Shown one piece after another: positions 16,676 through 24,500 of a DNA stretch of 44,337 bases (its first letter is position 1; each line of letters begins with the position of its first letter). Made by a program: the position numbers and the translations under genes. Source of the stretch: an uncultured Mordavella sp. (GTDB taxonomy: Bacteria > Bacillota > Clostridia > Lachnospirales > Lachnospiraceae); NCBI GenBank assembly GCA_902406105.1, contig CABPCP010000023.1, positions 1-44,337 of the forward strand. The letters are read 5' to 3'. Under the pieces are notes generated by a model. That model was not told the DNA's origin. It saw nothing but the letters and a program-made list of their open reading frames with translations, and made no database searches.

Positions 16676-17605
16676 ATGAGTCAGGAGTATAAAATGCCCG
16701 CCGGCGGGCAGGAATCTTATGGAAAAAGAATGTGGCGGCTGTGGAGTCCGCTCCTCCTTAAGATGGCGATCGCATTTGGAGTGTCTGTTCTTGCGGCAGG
16801 CGCGTTTTCGTTTCTTTATATGACGTCAGAACCAGAGCTGGTGACACAGGCGATGGAAGATCAGACAAAGATGAGTGAATTGTATGAACGGCTGATGACA
16901 GAGATCTTGAAAGTGACAACGATTGTTGAAGGAGTGGCGGCGCTGGTTACGATCCCTGTTATGCTGACGCTTTTTCATAAGGACCGAGTAATGGAGAAAC
17001 ATGCCGGGATCGTACCGAATAGGAAGGCGCCTCTTTGGAAATATTTTGCGCTGATCCTTATGACGCTTGCTCTTTCTTTGGGATTTAACAATCTGGTCTT
17101 GATCGGGAATCTGGCTTCTTATGACAGCGCTTACGAGGAAACGCTCTCTACACTTTACGCGGCCGCTTTTCCGGTTCAGATCGTCTGTCTTGGGATTTTG
17201 GTGCCGATCTGTGAGGAGCTGGTATTTCGCGGACTGATGTATAAACGGCTTCGGGAACGGGCGCCTTTTTGGCAGGCGGCGTTATACGCCTCAGCGGTAT
17301 TTGCGTTCCTGCATATGAATATGATACAGATGTTCTATGGATTCCTGATGGGCATGGCGTTCTGTTATATTTATGAAAAATATGGGTCGGTGAAGGCGCC
17401 CATCTTGGCCCACATTTCCGTAAATCTTCTCTCGGTATTTGCCACAGAGTATCACCTGTTTGACTGGCTGCTGCAGGAGCCTGTGAGGGCCGGGATCATC
17501 ACGGTGGCCTGCGCGGCGCTGGCTTCTTCCATGTTCCTGTATATCCAGAGGATTGAGGAAAAGCCGGATATTCCAGATGTAAATGGAGAGACGATCCATC
17601 CTTAG
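16676..17605 (+). CDS. CPBP-family intramembrane metalloprotease
   Basis: A 309-residue multi-pass membrane protein of the CAAX protease/bacteriocin-processing (Abi) family. The motifs are complete: E180-E181-x-x-x-R185 (CEELVFRG), H213 in FAFLHMN, and H246/N250 in AHISVN. Hydrophobic segments lie near 30-48, 85-100, 123-148, 165-178, 203-218, 220-232 and 258-285. Family members cleave prenylated or bacteriocin-like peptides or act in immunity, but no bacteriocin gene lies next to this one. I chose the ATG at 16676, 5 nt after GAGAGGA, over the ATG at 16670, which overlaps that site. It has its own promoter and stands before the NlpC/P60 pair, each of which has separate signals. Confidence 0.9.
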   Translation: MSQEYKMPAGGQESYGKRMWRLWSPLLLKMAIAFGVSVLAAGAFSFLYMTSEPELVTQAMEDQTKMSELYERLMTEILKVTTIVEGVAALVTIPVMLTLFHKDRVMEKHAGIVPNRKAPLWKYFALILMTLALSLGFNNLVLIGNLASYDSAYEETLSTLYAAAFPVQIVCLGILVPICEELVFRGLMYKRLRERAPFWQAALYASAVFAFLHMNMIQMFYGFLMGMAFCYIYEKYGSVKAPILAHISVNLLSVFATEYHLFDWLLQEPVRAGIITVACAALASSMFLYIQRIEEKPDIPDVNGETIHP

Positions 17606-17644
17606 TTTACGCAAAGTAAAATGTTACAAAAATATTAAAAAATA

Positions 17645-17673
17645 TTGCAAAAATATCTGGGATGCGGTATAAT
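17645..17673 (+). promoter_or_regulatory. Promoter of first NlpC/P60 gene
   Basis: TTGCAA (17645-17650), a 17-bp spacer and a perfect TATAAT (17668-17673). The bases around the -35 (AATATT, A-run, TATTG) resemble those before the second hydrolase gene. GTTACA-N5-ATTAAA at 17623-17639 is a one-mismatch match to an inverted WalR-type box. Confidence 0.7.
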
Positions 17674-17724
17674 CTGTGACAGATATAAGAAATTTTGTCA
17701 AAAATGTGTAAAAGGATGATGATG

Positions 17725-18777
17725 ATGAGAAAATTTGGGATAAGATTTCTGGCCGCGATAGCAGCAAGTTCCTTGATCGCGATGCCGGTTTTTGCAGCAC
17801 CATCAGTAGATGACTTGGAAAAGGACAAAGCGGCGGCACAGAGCGAAGTGGATTCGCTTCAAGAACAGTTGACGGCGACTCTGGAAAAGCTGGATCAGTT
17901 AGAGACAGATTTGATCGCAAAAGGCGAAGAGATTACCCAAGCGGAGGAAGATTTAAAGAAGGCCCAAGAGAAAGAAGAGCAGCAGTACGAAGATATGAAG
18001 CTTCGTATTAAATATATGTATGAGCAGGGAGATACCAGTGTAATCGAAACGCTTGTATCGGCGGAAGACTTTTCAGACCTTGTAAATAACGCGGAATACG
18101 TCCAGAACGTTTACTCCTATGACAGGGAGAAACTGAATGAATATGTAGAGACCAAGAAAGAGGTCGAGACGCTCAAGACTACATTGGAAAAAGAGCAGAA
18201 AGATATGCAGTCTATGCAGACGGAATATGAGGCGGAAGAAGAATCTCTGAACGCGACCATCGAAGAGAAGCAGAGTGAGATCTCAGATTTGGATGCGCAG
18301 CTTCAGGAAGCGGCGGAAGCGGCTGCGGCGGCAAGAAGAGAGCAGCAGGCGGAAGCGGCGGGAAGCGATAACGATGGCTCCGGCGGCAGCACCGGCAGCG
18401 GTTCTGGCGGCGGCGATTATGTCAGCAATGGCGACACCTCAGCGGCACAGACGATCGTGAACGCGGCCTACAGTCAGCTGGGCGTACCTTATGTATGGGG
18501 CGGCACGACACCAGGCGTAGGACTTGATTGTTCCGGTCTTGTTCAGTATTGCCACAAAGTTGCGGGCATCAGCATCGGACGTACATCAGGCGCTCAGGGC
18601 GGAGGCGGCCAGGCGGTCAGCAACCCGCAGCCTGGAGACGTGGTATGCTACTCAGGCCATGTAGGGATTTATATTGGCGGAGGCCAGATGATCCATGCGC
18701 CGCATACCGGAGATGTAGTGAAGATTGCTTCTGTAAGTTCTATCGGAAGAACATATTGGTACAGAAGATATTGGTAG
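17725..18777 (+). CDS. Secreted coiled-coil NlpC/P60 peptidoglycan hydrolase 1
   Basis: A 350-residue secreted cell wall hydrolase of the CwlO/PcsB-like layout. Residues 1-25 form a signal peptide ending in PVFAA. A coiled coil covers about 27-195, including a hinge (LVNNAEYVQNVYSYD) shared with the next gene. A glycine/serine linker follows at about 212-235 and the NlpC/P60 domain occupies about 240-350. The catalytic cysteine is in LDCSG and the two histidines are in SGHVGIYIG and MIHAPHTG. The family cuts D-Glu to diamino acid bonds in stem peptides, and the coiled coil commonly holds the enzyme inactive until an FtsEX-type complex binds; no ftsEX lies here. Four ATG codons in a row make the exact start uncertain: AAAGG lies 6 nt before 17722 and 9 nt before 17725. 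Confidence 0.9.
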   Translation: MRKFGIRFLAAIAASSLIAMPVFAAPSVDDLEKDKAAAQSEVDSLQEQLTATLEKLDQLETDLIAKGEEITQAEEDLKKAQEKEEQQYEDMKLRIKYMYEQGDTSVIETLVSAEDFSDLVNNAEYVQNVYSYDREKLNEYVETKKEVETLKTTLEKEQKDMQSMQTEYEAEEESLNATIEEKQSEISDLDAQLQEAAEAAAAARREQQAEAAGSDNDGSGGSTGSGSGGGDYVSNGDTSAAQTIVNAAYSQLGVPYVWGGTTPGVGLDCSGLVQYCHKVAGISIGRTSGAQGGGGQAVSNPQPGDVVCYSGHVGIYIGGGQMIHAPHTGDVVKIASVSSIGRTYWYRRYW

Positions 18778-18800
18778 AATATAATTGTCTATAAATGAAG

Positions 18801-18828
18801 AAATCCCCGGTAAGCGCCGGGGATTTTT
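18801..18828 (+). terminator. Intrinsic terminator between the two NlpC/P60 genes
   Basis: AAATCCCCGG (18801-18810) and CCGGGGATTT (18817-18826) form a perfect 10-bp stem with a 6-nt loop, then more T residues. Confidence 0.88.
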
Positions 18829-18847
18829 GGTAATATTCTAAAAAATA

Positions 18848-18876
18848 TTGAAAATAGGAGTAAAATGTTGTATTCT
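18848..18876 (+). promoter_or_regulatory. Promoter of second NlpC/P60 gene
   Basis: TTGAAA (18848-18853), a 17-bp spacer and TATTCT (18871-18876). The upstream bases AATATTCT and the A-run before TATTG mirror the -35 region of the first hydrolase gene. Confidence 0.5.
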
Positions 18877-18932
18877 TATCTTAAACTATGCGGGGGTATA
18901 GATACGAGACGTTGATAAGGATGGGTGAGATT

Positions 18933-20123
18933 ATGAAGAGACGGATGATAAAGACACTCATCACATGCGTTGTGATGAGTTCCTTGATTGTAACGCCTGT
19001 TTGGGCGGCTCCCCAGGATGAAGTGGAATCGCTGGAAGAGCAGAAAAGCCAGGCGGAAGCAGAGGCTGCCAGTGTCAATCAAAGCCTGGTGGATCTTTTG
19101 GTCGAATACGAAGCTCTCCAACAGGATATGACCAATCAGCAGAATAAGATCAAGCAGGCTGGAGAAGATCTGGAAAAGGCTGAAGAAAAGGAAAAGCAGC
19201 AATATGAGGACATGAAGCTGCGTATTAAATATATGTATGAAAGCGGACAGGAATCCTATTTGTCTGTTTTGCTTTCCGCTACTGATTTCAGTGATTTTGT
19301 AAATAAGGCTGAATATGTCCAAAAAGTGAATGACTACGATCGGGATATGCTGGATGAGTATGTGGCCACAAAGAATGAGATCAAAGATCTGAAGATTGAT
19401 CTGGAAGCCGGCCAGGCGGATATGGAAGTGATGGCAGGCGAGATGGAAAGCCAGAAGACAAATCTGGAGAGTACGCTGACCCAGATGCGCAGCCAGATCG
19501 CGGATTTTGACACACAGCTTGCGGCGGCCAGGGAGGAAGCCTCCGCTCAATTGGAGGAACTGGGAAATCAGACGGACACCTCCGCCTCCGATGAAGTGAT
19601 CGAGTCTGTGGCTGAAAATACAGATGGAAATAGTTCCGGCGGCGGTTCTTCAAATGGCGGAAGCTCTTCTGGAGGCAGTTCCAGCAATAAGCCTTCTTCC
19701 GGCGGCAATTCAGGAGGAAGCAGCAGTTCCGGCGGCTCTTCATCGAGTTCTAAGCCAAGCAACGCCTCTCTGGGCCAGAAGATTGCTAATGAGGGATGTA
19801 AATATATCGGCAATCCATATAAGATGGGAGGCAACAGCCTGACCAATGGAATCGACTGTTCCGGATTCGTACAGCAGATACATAAAAAGTTCGGGATATC
19901 AACACCCAGAACATCCAGTTCTATCCGTTACGGAGGAAAATCGGTCAGCTATTCAGATAAGCTGCCCGGCGATGTGATCTGCTATAGCGGACACGTGGCG
20001 ATCTATATAGGAAATAATACGGTGGTACATGCCTCCAACAGCGCGCCTTATCCGGCGGGAGGGATCAAGACGACTTCCCCGGCTAATTATAAGACGGTGC
20101 TGGCAGTGAGGAGATACTGGTAG
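18933..20123 (+). CDS. Secreted coiled-coil NlpC/P60 peptidoglycan hydrolase 2
   Basis: A 396-residue paralogue of the preceding gene with the same order of parts. Signal peptide (about 1-26, ending VWAAP), coiled coil (about 30-195, with the same KQQYEDMKLRIKYMYE core and FVNKAEYVQKVNDYD hinge), a long low-complexity Ser/Gly/Asn linker (about 225-283), and the NlpC/P60 domain (about 285-396). The catalytic cysteine is in IDCSG and histidines are in SGHVAIYIG and VVHASN. The linker is far longer than in paralogue 1, and the catalytic domains are clearly diverged while the coiled coil is better kept. The start is placed at 18933 by the signal peptide; its ribosome binding site is weak (GGTGAG close by, AAGG further up), so translation may be modest. 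Confidence 0.88.
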   Translation: MKRRMIKTLITCVVMSSLIVTPVWAAPQDEVESLEEQKSQAEAEAASVNQSLVDLLVEYEALQQDMTNQQNKIKQAGEDLEKAEEKEKQQYEDMKLRIKYMYESGQESYLSVLLSATDFSDFVNKAEYVQKVNDYDRDMLDEYVATKNEIKDLKIDLEAGQADMEVMAGEMESQKTNLESTLTQMRSQIADFDTQLAAAREEASAQLEELGNQTDTSASDEVIESVAENTDGNSSGGGSSNGGSSSGGSSSNKPSSGGNSGGSSSSGGSSSSSKPSNASLGQKIANEGCKYIGNPYKMGGNSLTNGIDCSGFVQQIHKKFGISTPRTSSSIRYGGKSVSYSDKLPGDVICYSGHVAIYIGNNTVVHASNSAPYPAGGIKTTSPANYKTVLAVRRYW

Positions 20124-20159
20124 ACAGCAGCAGAATGAGAGTGACAGATAATGACGGAT

Positions 20160-20201
20160 AATAGCACAAAACCCTTGCAATTGCAGGGGTTTTGTGCTAT
20201 T
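20160..20201 (+). terminator. Long perfect hairpin after NlpC/P60 gene 2
   Basis: Two 20-nt arms, 20160-20179 and 20182-20201, differ by a single wobble (T opposite G) and leave only 2 nt between them. The lower stem has AAAACCC on the left and GGGGTTTTG on the right, so a terminator T-run lies inside the stem. It is likely bidirectional, and it also contains the rpsB promoter. Confidence 0.75.
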
Positions 20202-20203
20202 AT
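20175..20203 (+). promoter_or_regulatory. Probable rpsB promoter inside the terminator hairpin
   Basis: TTGCAA (20175-20180), a 17-bp spacer and TATTAT (20198-20203). Both elements lie in the palindrome, so the same bases would end one transcript and begin the next. Confidence 0.55.
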
Positions 20204-20234
20204 ACAAAAGTCGCAAAAAAACACGCATATTTAT

Positions 20235-20274
20235 GTCCGAGACGGTGCCGGTGGAAATCTCCGGTTTCGAGGAC
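20235..20274 (+). promoter_or_regulatory. Structured rpsB leader, possible S2 autoregulatory element
   Basis: GTCCGAGAC (20235-20243) pairs with GTTTC-GA-GGAC (20264-20274), a 9-bp helix with a 2-nt bulge. The apical part holds CCGG-TGGAAATCT-CCGG. It lies about 25 nt into the predicted rpsB mRNA and about 40 nt before the start codon. I do not recognise it as a named RNA family. Confidence 0.45.
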
Positions 20275-20316
20275 TGACGGATATGCGGAAGAAAAACCAA
20301 ATGGAGGAAAAAAATC

Positions 20317-21093
20317 ATGAGTGTTATTTCAATGAAGCAGCTTTTAGAAGCAGGTGTTCATTTTGGACATCAGACAAGAAGATGGAACCCTAAGATGGCT
20401 CCATACATTTACACAGAGAGAAATGGGATCTACATCATCGACCTGCAGAAATCCGTAGGAAAAGTGGACGAGGCTTACCAGGCCGTATCTGATATCGCGG
20501 CAGAGGGAGGCACGATCCTGTTCGTTGGAACAAAGAAGCAGGCTCAGGATGCGATCCAGACAGAAGCAGAACGCTGCGGAATGTTTTATGTAAATGAGAG
20601 ATGGCTGGGCGGTATGCTCACCAACTTTAAGACTATTAAAAGCAGAATCGCCCGTTTGAAAGAAATCGAGAGAATGGCGGAAGACGGAACATTTGACGTA
20701 TTGCCGAAAAAGGAAGTGATCCAGCTTAAAAAAGAGTGGGAGAAACTGGAGAAAAACCTGGGCGGTATCAAAGAAATGAAGAGACTTCCGGACGCAATCT
20801 TCGTTGTTGACCCGAAGAAGGAAAGAATCTGTGTTCAGGAAGCGCATATCCTGGGAATTCCGTTGATCGGAATCGCTGATACCAACTGTGATCCGGAAGA
20901 ACTGGATTATGTGATCCCAGGAAACGATGACGCGATCCGTGCGGTAAAACTGATTGTTTCTAAGATGGCAGACGCGGTTGTAGAGGCAAACCAGGGAATG
21001 ACAGGCGCGGATGAGGAAGCCTATGCAGAAGAAGCCGGGGAAGAGTATACAGAAGAGACAGCAGAAGAGACAGCAGAAGAAGTAGAAGAGTAG
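20317..21093 (+). CDS. rpsB: 30S ribosomal protein S2
   Basis: A 258-residue S2 protein, needed late in 30S assembly for binding of S1-like functions and mRNA. The N-terminus [26 protein letters not shown] is diagnostic, and the RRM-like body with [24 protein letters not shown] and [14 protein letters not shown] follows. The C-terminal 26 residues are an acidic, repetitive tail (EE, AEE, TEET units) longer than in E. coli. The ATG has GGAGG 8 nt upstream and a structured leader before that. tsf follows 24 nt later, the universal rpsB-tsf pair. Confidence 0.98.
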   Translation: MSVISMKQLLEAGVHFGHQTRRWNPKMAPYIYTERNGIYIIDLQKSVGKVDEAYQAVSDIAAEGGTILFVGTKKQAQDAIQTEAERCGMFYVNERWLGGMLTNFKTIKSRIARLKEIERMAEDGTFDVLPKKEVIQLKKEWEKLEKNLGGIKEMKRLPDAIFVVDPKKERICVQEAHILGIPLIGIADTNCDPEELDYVIPGNDDAIRAVKLIVSKMADAVVEANQGMTGADEEAYAEEAGEEYTEETAEETAEEVEE

Positions 21094-21117
21094 AAGGAAT
21101 TTTGGAGGAGAAGGATC

Positions 21118-22053
21118 ATGGCAGTTACAGCTAGTATGGTAAAAGAGTTAAGAGAGATGACGGGCGCAGGCATGATGGACTGCAAGAAAGCTCTCAGTGA
21201 GACAAACGGCGATATGGCTGCTGCTGTTGAGTACCTGAGAAAGAATGGTCAGGCAAAAGCAGAGAAGAAAGCCGGACGTATCGCGGCAGAAGGTATCGTT
21301 ATGGCAGAAGTCAGAGACGATAAGACAGCTGCGATCGTGGAAGTTAATTCTGAGACAGACTTTGTCGCTAAGAATGCGGAATTCCAGGGATTTGTAAAAG
21401 ATGTTGTGGCACAGGCGATCGCCTCTGACGCAAAGGACATGGACGCGTTTATGGCAGAAAGCTGGAACGCGGACGCTGGAAAGACTGTAAAAGACGCGCT
21501 GACAGAGAAGATTTCCGTGATCGGAGAGAATCTGAACATCCGCAGATTTGATAAGATCGTATCTGATGGATGTGTCGTATCTTATATCCACGGCGGCGGA
21601 AGAATCGGCGTCCTGGTTGAGGCTGATACGGATACAGTGAATGACGAAGTAAAGACTTGCTTAAAGAATGTGGCAATGCAGGTAGCCGCAATGTCTCCGA
21701 AGTATGTATCCAGAGAAGAAGTTCCGCAGGATTACATCGAGCATGAAAAAGAGATCCTGCTTGCTCAGGCAAAGAAAGAAAATGAGGAAAGCAAGAAGCC
21801 GAAGCCGGACAACATCATCGAGAAGATGATTGAGGGCCGTCTCAACAAAGAGCTGAAAGAGATCTGCCTGCTGGATCAGGTTTACGTACAGGACAGTGAC
21901 CTGACGGTAGCAAAATATGTAGAGAAAGTCGCAAAAGAGACCGGAGCGAAACTTGCGCTGAAGAAATTCATCCGTTTCGAGACCGGAGAAGGACTTGAGA
22001 AGAAGAATGAAGACTTTGCGGCAGAAGTTGCGGCACAGATGGCTGGAAACTAA
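21118..22053 (+). CDS. tsf: Elongation factor Ts
   Basis: A 311-residue guanine-nucleotide exchange factor for EF-Tu. The N-terminal UBA-like domain (VKELREMTGAGMMDCKKALSETNGD, residues about 8-32) and the first core motif (EVNSETDFVAKN, about 77-88) are textbook. The core subdomains cover about 60-290, and HGGGRIGVLVE lies near 159. The protein is slightly longer than the E. coli form. TTTGGAGGAG stands before the ATG. An intrinsic terminator follows, so rpsB-tsf is probably its own transcript apart from the pyrH group. Confidence 0.98.
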   Translation: MAVTASMVKELREMTGAGMMDCKKALSETNGDMAAAVEYLRKNGQAKAEKKAGRIAAEGIVMAEVRDDKTAAIVEVNSETDFVAKNAEFQGFVKDVVAQAIASDAKDMDAFMAESWNADAGKTVKDALTEKISVIGENLNIRRFDKIVSDGCVVSYIHGGGRIGVLVEADTDTVNDEVKTCLKNVAMQVAAMSPKYVSREEVPQDYIEHEKEILLAQAKKENEESKKPKPDNIIEKMIEGRLNKELKEICLLDQVYVQDSDLTVAKYVEKVAKETGAKLALKKFIRFETGEGLEKKNEDFAAEVAAQMAGN

Positions 22054-22095
22054 AGCGAAGTTTACATGGAATTTCATAAAAGATAAGAGATATGG

Positions 22096-22132
22096 ATGCC
22101 GGCGTCAGATGGACTGCCGGCATTTCTTTTTC
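22096..22132 (+). terminator. Intrinsic terminator after tsf
   Basis: ATGCCGGC (22096-22103) pairs with GCCGGCAT (22116-22123), with a 12-nt loop and a following TTCTTTTT run. Confidence 0.85.
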
Positions 22133-22232
22133 GGTGGAAATGGCATGTTCAGCTTGACGTATTCTTAAGTTTTGTGCACAATAAAAGTATAAAATCTGCC
22201 GGCTGTGCCAGCATATTGAGAAGGTGATGGAG

Positions 22233-23069
22233 ATGAATTTGGAAGAACAGAGCAGAAAAATCATAGGCCAGTATCGGAAGCGGAAATGGATTGGTATTGG
22301 AATCCTGGTCATCGGGATGATCTATGCGTTTTATCTGCTTTTGGGAGTTCTGGACGAGAGAGCGGAAATTCTGTTTGGCGGGCTGCCCTCCCTTTTGTTG
22401 TGGCTAAGTGTCTATATTTCCTTTTTCCTGATCGCGGTGATCGCTTTTTTTATCAGATGGACCGGCTTTGTTATCATAAACAAAGTTCACTCGGAACAGT
22501 GTGATCCGTTTCTGTACGAAGCGTGTATTGAAAAGCTTCGAAGCGGCTTATTTCCAGACCGGCTGCTCTGCAACCGAGCGATAGCCCAGTATCATCAGGG
22601 AAACTATGAAAGATCTTATGAGACGCTGAGAAAGATCCGGTGTCAAAAGCTTAAGGGAGAGTTTCTGGTCAGCTATTATATCCTTTTGTCTATGCTGTAC
22701 TTCCATCAGGGAAGAGGACAGGAGGTGACAGAACTTGAGAATAGGTACAGGGCCGCCTTAAAGAATAGAAAGCAGGATAAACTGCGGTTTGACAGGTTTT
22801 GTACCGGCAACAACCTGGTGCGGGCAGTGAAGAATAAAGACTATGAGGCGGCGTTTGGTTTTTTGAGCCATCAGCGCATCCTGCAGGCGAAAACCGGTTC
22901 CGCCAAGATCAATAAAGTGACGGACAGTATGTGGGAAGCCAGGATCTTTCTGGGAATGGGAGAAACACAAGCGGCGCGGCTGCAGCTCCAGTTTGTGACC
23001 AGCCAAGGGGGAAGGATGGCCATTGCAGAGGAAGCCGGACGGCTTTTAAAGGAAATGTCCAGGGAATAG
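22233..23069 (+). CDS. Membrane protein with two N-terminal helices and TPR-like cytoplasmic part
   Basis: A 278-residue protein without a family name that I can give. Two hydrophobic segments lie near residues 19-39 (GIGILVIGMIYAFYLLLGV) and 52-82. The remainder is helical and soluble, with repeating hydrophobic helices such as LLCNRAIAQYHQGNYERSYETLRKI and YYILLSMLYFHQGRGQEVTELENRY that resemble TPR repeats. It sits between tsf and pyrH, which are usually neighbours in Firmicutes. The start is uncertain among GTG 22224, ATG 22227 and ATG 22233; the last has AAGG 8 nt upstream. It lies behind the tsf terminator, and I could not find a convincing promoter in front of it. A role in scaffolding is only a guess. 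Confidence 0.78.
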   Translation: MNLEEQSRKIIGQYRKRKWIGIGILVIGMIYAFYLLLGVLDERAEILFGGLPSLLLWLSVYISFFLIAVIAFFIRWTGFVIINKVHSEQCDPFLYEACIEKLRSGLFPDRLLCNRAIAQYHQGNYERSYETLRKIRCQKLKGEFLVSYYILLSMLYFHQGRGQEVTELENRYRAALKNRKQDKLRFDRFCTGNNLVRAVKNKDYEAAFGFLSHQRILQAKTGSAKINKVTDSMWEARIFLGMGETQAARLQLQFVTSQGGRMAIAEEAGRLLKEMSRE

Positions 23070-23073
23070 CATA

Positions 23074-23102
23074 TTCCATTTTTCCTTTTCCTATGGTATA
23101 CT
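23074..23102 (+). promoter_or_regulatory. Possible extended -10 promoter of pyrH operon
   Basis: TGGTATACT (23094-23102) is an extended -10 (TGn plus TATACT). The -35 position holds TTCCAT, a weak match, with a 17-bp spacer. It lies 52 nt before pyrH. Confidence 0.45.
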
Positions 23103-23153
23103 CTATTTAAGTATGCGAAGGCATGACAGAACAGAAGTAAGGAGCATTATACT

Positions 23154-23852
23154 ATGAAAAGGGTATTATTGAAACTCAGCGGCGAGGCTCTTGCAGGCGA
23201 GAAGAAGACGGGCTTTGACGAAGAAACCTGTATGGGTGTGGCTCGTCAGGTGAAGGCGCTGGCAGATGAAGGAATCCAGGTGGCTATCGTGACAGGCGGG
23301 GGCAATTTTTGGAGAGGCCGTACCAGCGAGACTATTGATAGGGTGAAAGCCGACCAGATCGGGATGCTGGCTACGGTGATGAATTGTATTTACGTTTCTG
23401 ATATCTTCCGATATGCCGGAATGAAGACAGAAGTATTTACCCCCTTTGTGTGCGGGGCGTTTACTTCGCTTTTCTCTAAAGATGCCGCGGTAGAGGCGCT
23501 GAACGAAGGAAAGGTGGTCTTTTTCGCTGGCGGGACAGGCCATCCGTACTTTTCTACGGATACAGGAGCGGTGCTGCGGGCTATTGAGATCGAGGCGGAC
23601 GCTATGCTTTTGGCAAAGGCCATCGATGGAATCTATGACAGTGATCCGAAGGTGAACCCCGACGCGAAGAAGTATGACGAGATTTCCATCCAGGAGATCA
23701 TTGACCGGAAGCTGATGGCGGTAGACCTGACAGCATCCATTATGTGTCTGGAGAATCAGATGCCCATGCTGGTATTTGGATTAAATGAGGAAAACAGTAT
23801 TGTAAAGACCATGACAGGAACATTTACAGGAACGAAAGTAACTGTATCATAA
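23154..23852 (+). CDS. pyrH: UMP kinase
   Basis: A 232-residue hexameric amino-acid-kinase-fold enzyme that phosphorylates UMP to [13 protein letters not shown] (4-13) and [10 protein letters not shown] near residues 45-55 form the phosphate-binding loops, and [16 protein letters not shown] (about 128-143) and [18 protein letters not shown] (about 160-177) are typical. AAGGAG lies 9 nt before the ATG. It heads the pyrH-frr pair; frr starts 13 nt after its stop. Confidence 0.97.
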   Translation: MKRVLLKLSGEALAGEKKTGFDEETCMGVARQVKALADEGIQVAIVTGGGNFWRGRTSETIDRVKADQIGMLATVMNCIYVSDIFRYAGMKTEVFTPFVCGAFTSLFSKDAAVEALNEGKVVFFAGGTGHPYFSTDTGAVLRAIEIEADAMLLAKAIDGIYDSDPKVNPDAKKYDEISIQEIIDRKLMAVDLTASIMCLENQMPMLVFGLNEENSIVKTMTGTFTGTKVTVS

Positions 23853-23865
23853 GGAGGATATAACA

Positions 23866-24417
23866 ATGAATGAACGGCTGAAAATCTACGAAGAAAAGAT
23901 GACAAAGACGCTGGCCAACCTGGACGGAGAGCTGGCGGCTATCCGGGCAGGACGGGCGAATCCCAACGTGCTCAATAAGATCATGGTTGATTACTATGGA
24001 ACGCCGACACCGATTCAGCAGGTGGCCAACGTTTCCGTTCCGGAAGCGCGGATGATCCAGATCCAGCCATGGGAGAAGAATATGGTGAAAGTGATCGAGA
24101 AAGCGATCCAGACATCGGATCTTGGGATCAACCCGACCAATGACGGTTCTACCGTACGGCTGGTTTTCCCAGAGCTTACAGAGGAACGCAGAAAAGAACT
24201 GGTAAAAGATGTCAAGAAAAAGGGCGAGGCGGCCAAGGTGGCGGTGCGCAATATCCGCCGGGATGGCAATGATATGCTGAAAAAGCTGAAAGGCTCCGAG
24301 ATTTCAGAGGATGAGATCAAGGATATGGAAGATGAACTGCAGAAGACTACAGACCGGTTTATCAAGGATGTAGATAAGGCTGTGGAAGTAAAATCCAAAG
24401 AGGTCATGACCGTATAA
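23866..24417 (+). CDS. frr: Ribosome recycling factor
   Basis: A 183-residue factor that, with EF-G, splits the post-termination ribosome. The three-helix bundle with an inserted beta domain is visible: [32 protein letters not shown] begins it, [15 protein letters not shown] and LGINPTNDG lie in the middle, and [10 protein letters not shown] plus [15 protein letters not shown] end it. AAGGAGG lies 8 nt before the ATG. A strong hairpin with a T-run follows the stop codon, so distal genes may be partly uncoupled. Confidence 0.97.
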   Translation: MNERLKIYEEKMTKTLANLDGELAAIRAGRANPNVLNKIMVDYYGTPTPIQQVANVSVPEARMIQIQPWEKNMVKVIEKAIQTSDLGINPTNDGSTVRLVFPELTEERRKELVKDVKKKGEAAKVAVRNIRRDGNDMLKKLKGSEISEDEIKDMEDELQKTTDRFIKDVDKAVEVKSKEVMTV

Positions 24418-24448
24418 CAAAGGTCGGCGGGTTTTAAGATGAGGTGGG

Positions 24449-24482
24449 GACAGACCCCTTGGGAAAAGGGGGTCTGTCTTTT
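24449..24482 (+). terminator. Terminator or attenuator between frr and uppS
   Basis: GACAGACCCC (24449-24458) and GGGGTCTGTC (24469-24478) form a perfect 10-bp stem, followed by TTTTG. It stands 18 nt before the uppS start codon, close to that gene's ribosome binding site. Confidence 0.75.
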
Positions 24483-24500
24483 GTATGGGAGGATAAGGTT

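Noticed and set aside
17704..17724. Earlier ATG (17704) or TTG (17695) start for NlpC/P60 gene 1
   Set aside because: No ribosome binding site precedes either, and the signal peptide begins more naturally at the later ATG run.
22154..22193. TTGACG and TATAAA as promoter of the membrane gene after tsf
   Set aside because: The distance between the two elements is about 28 bp, too long for sigma-A.
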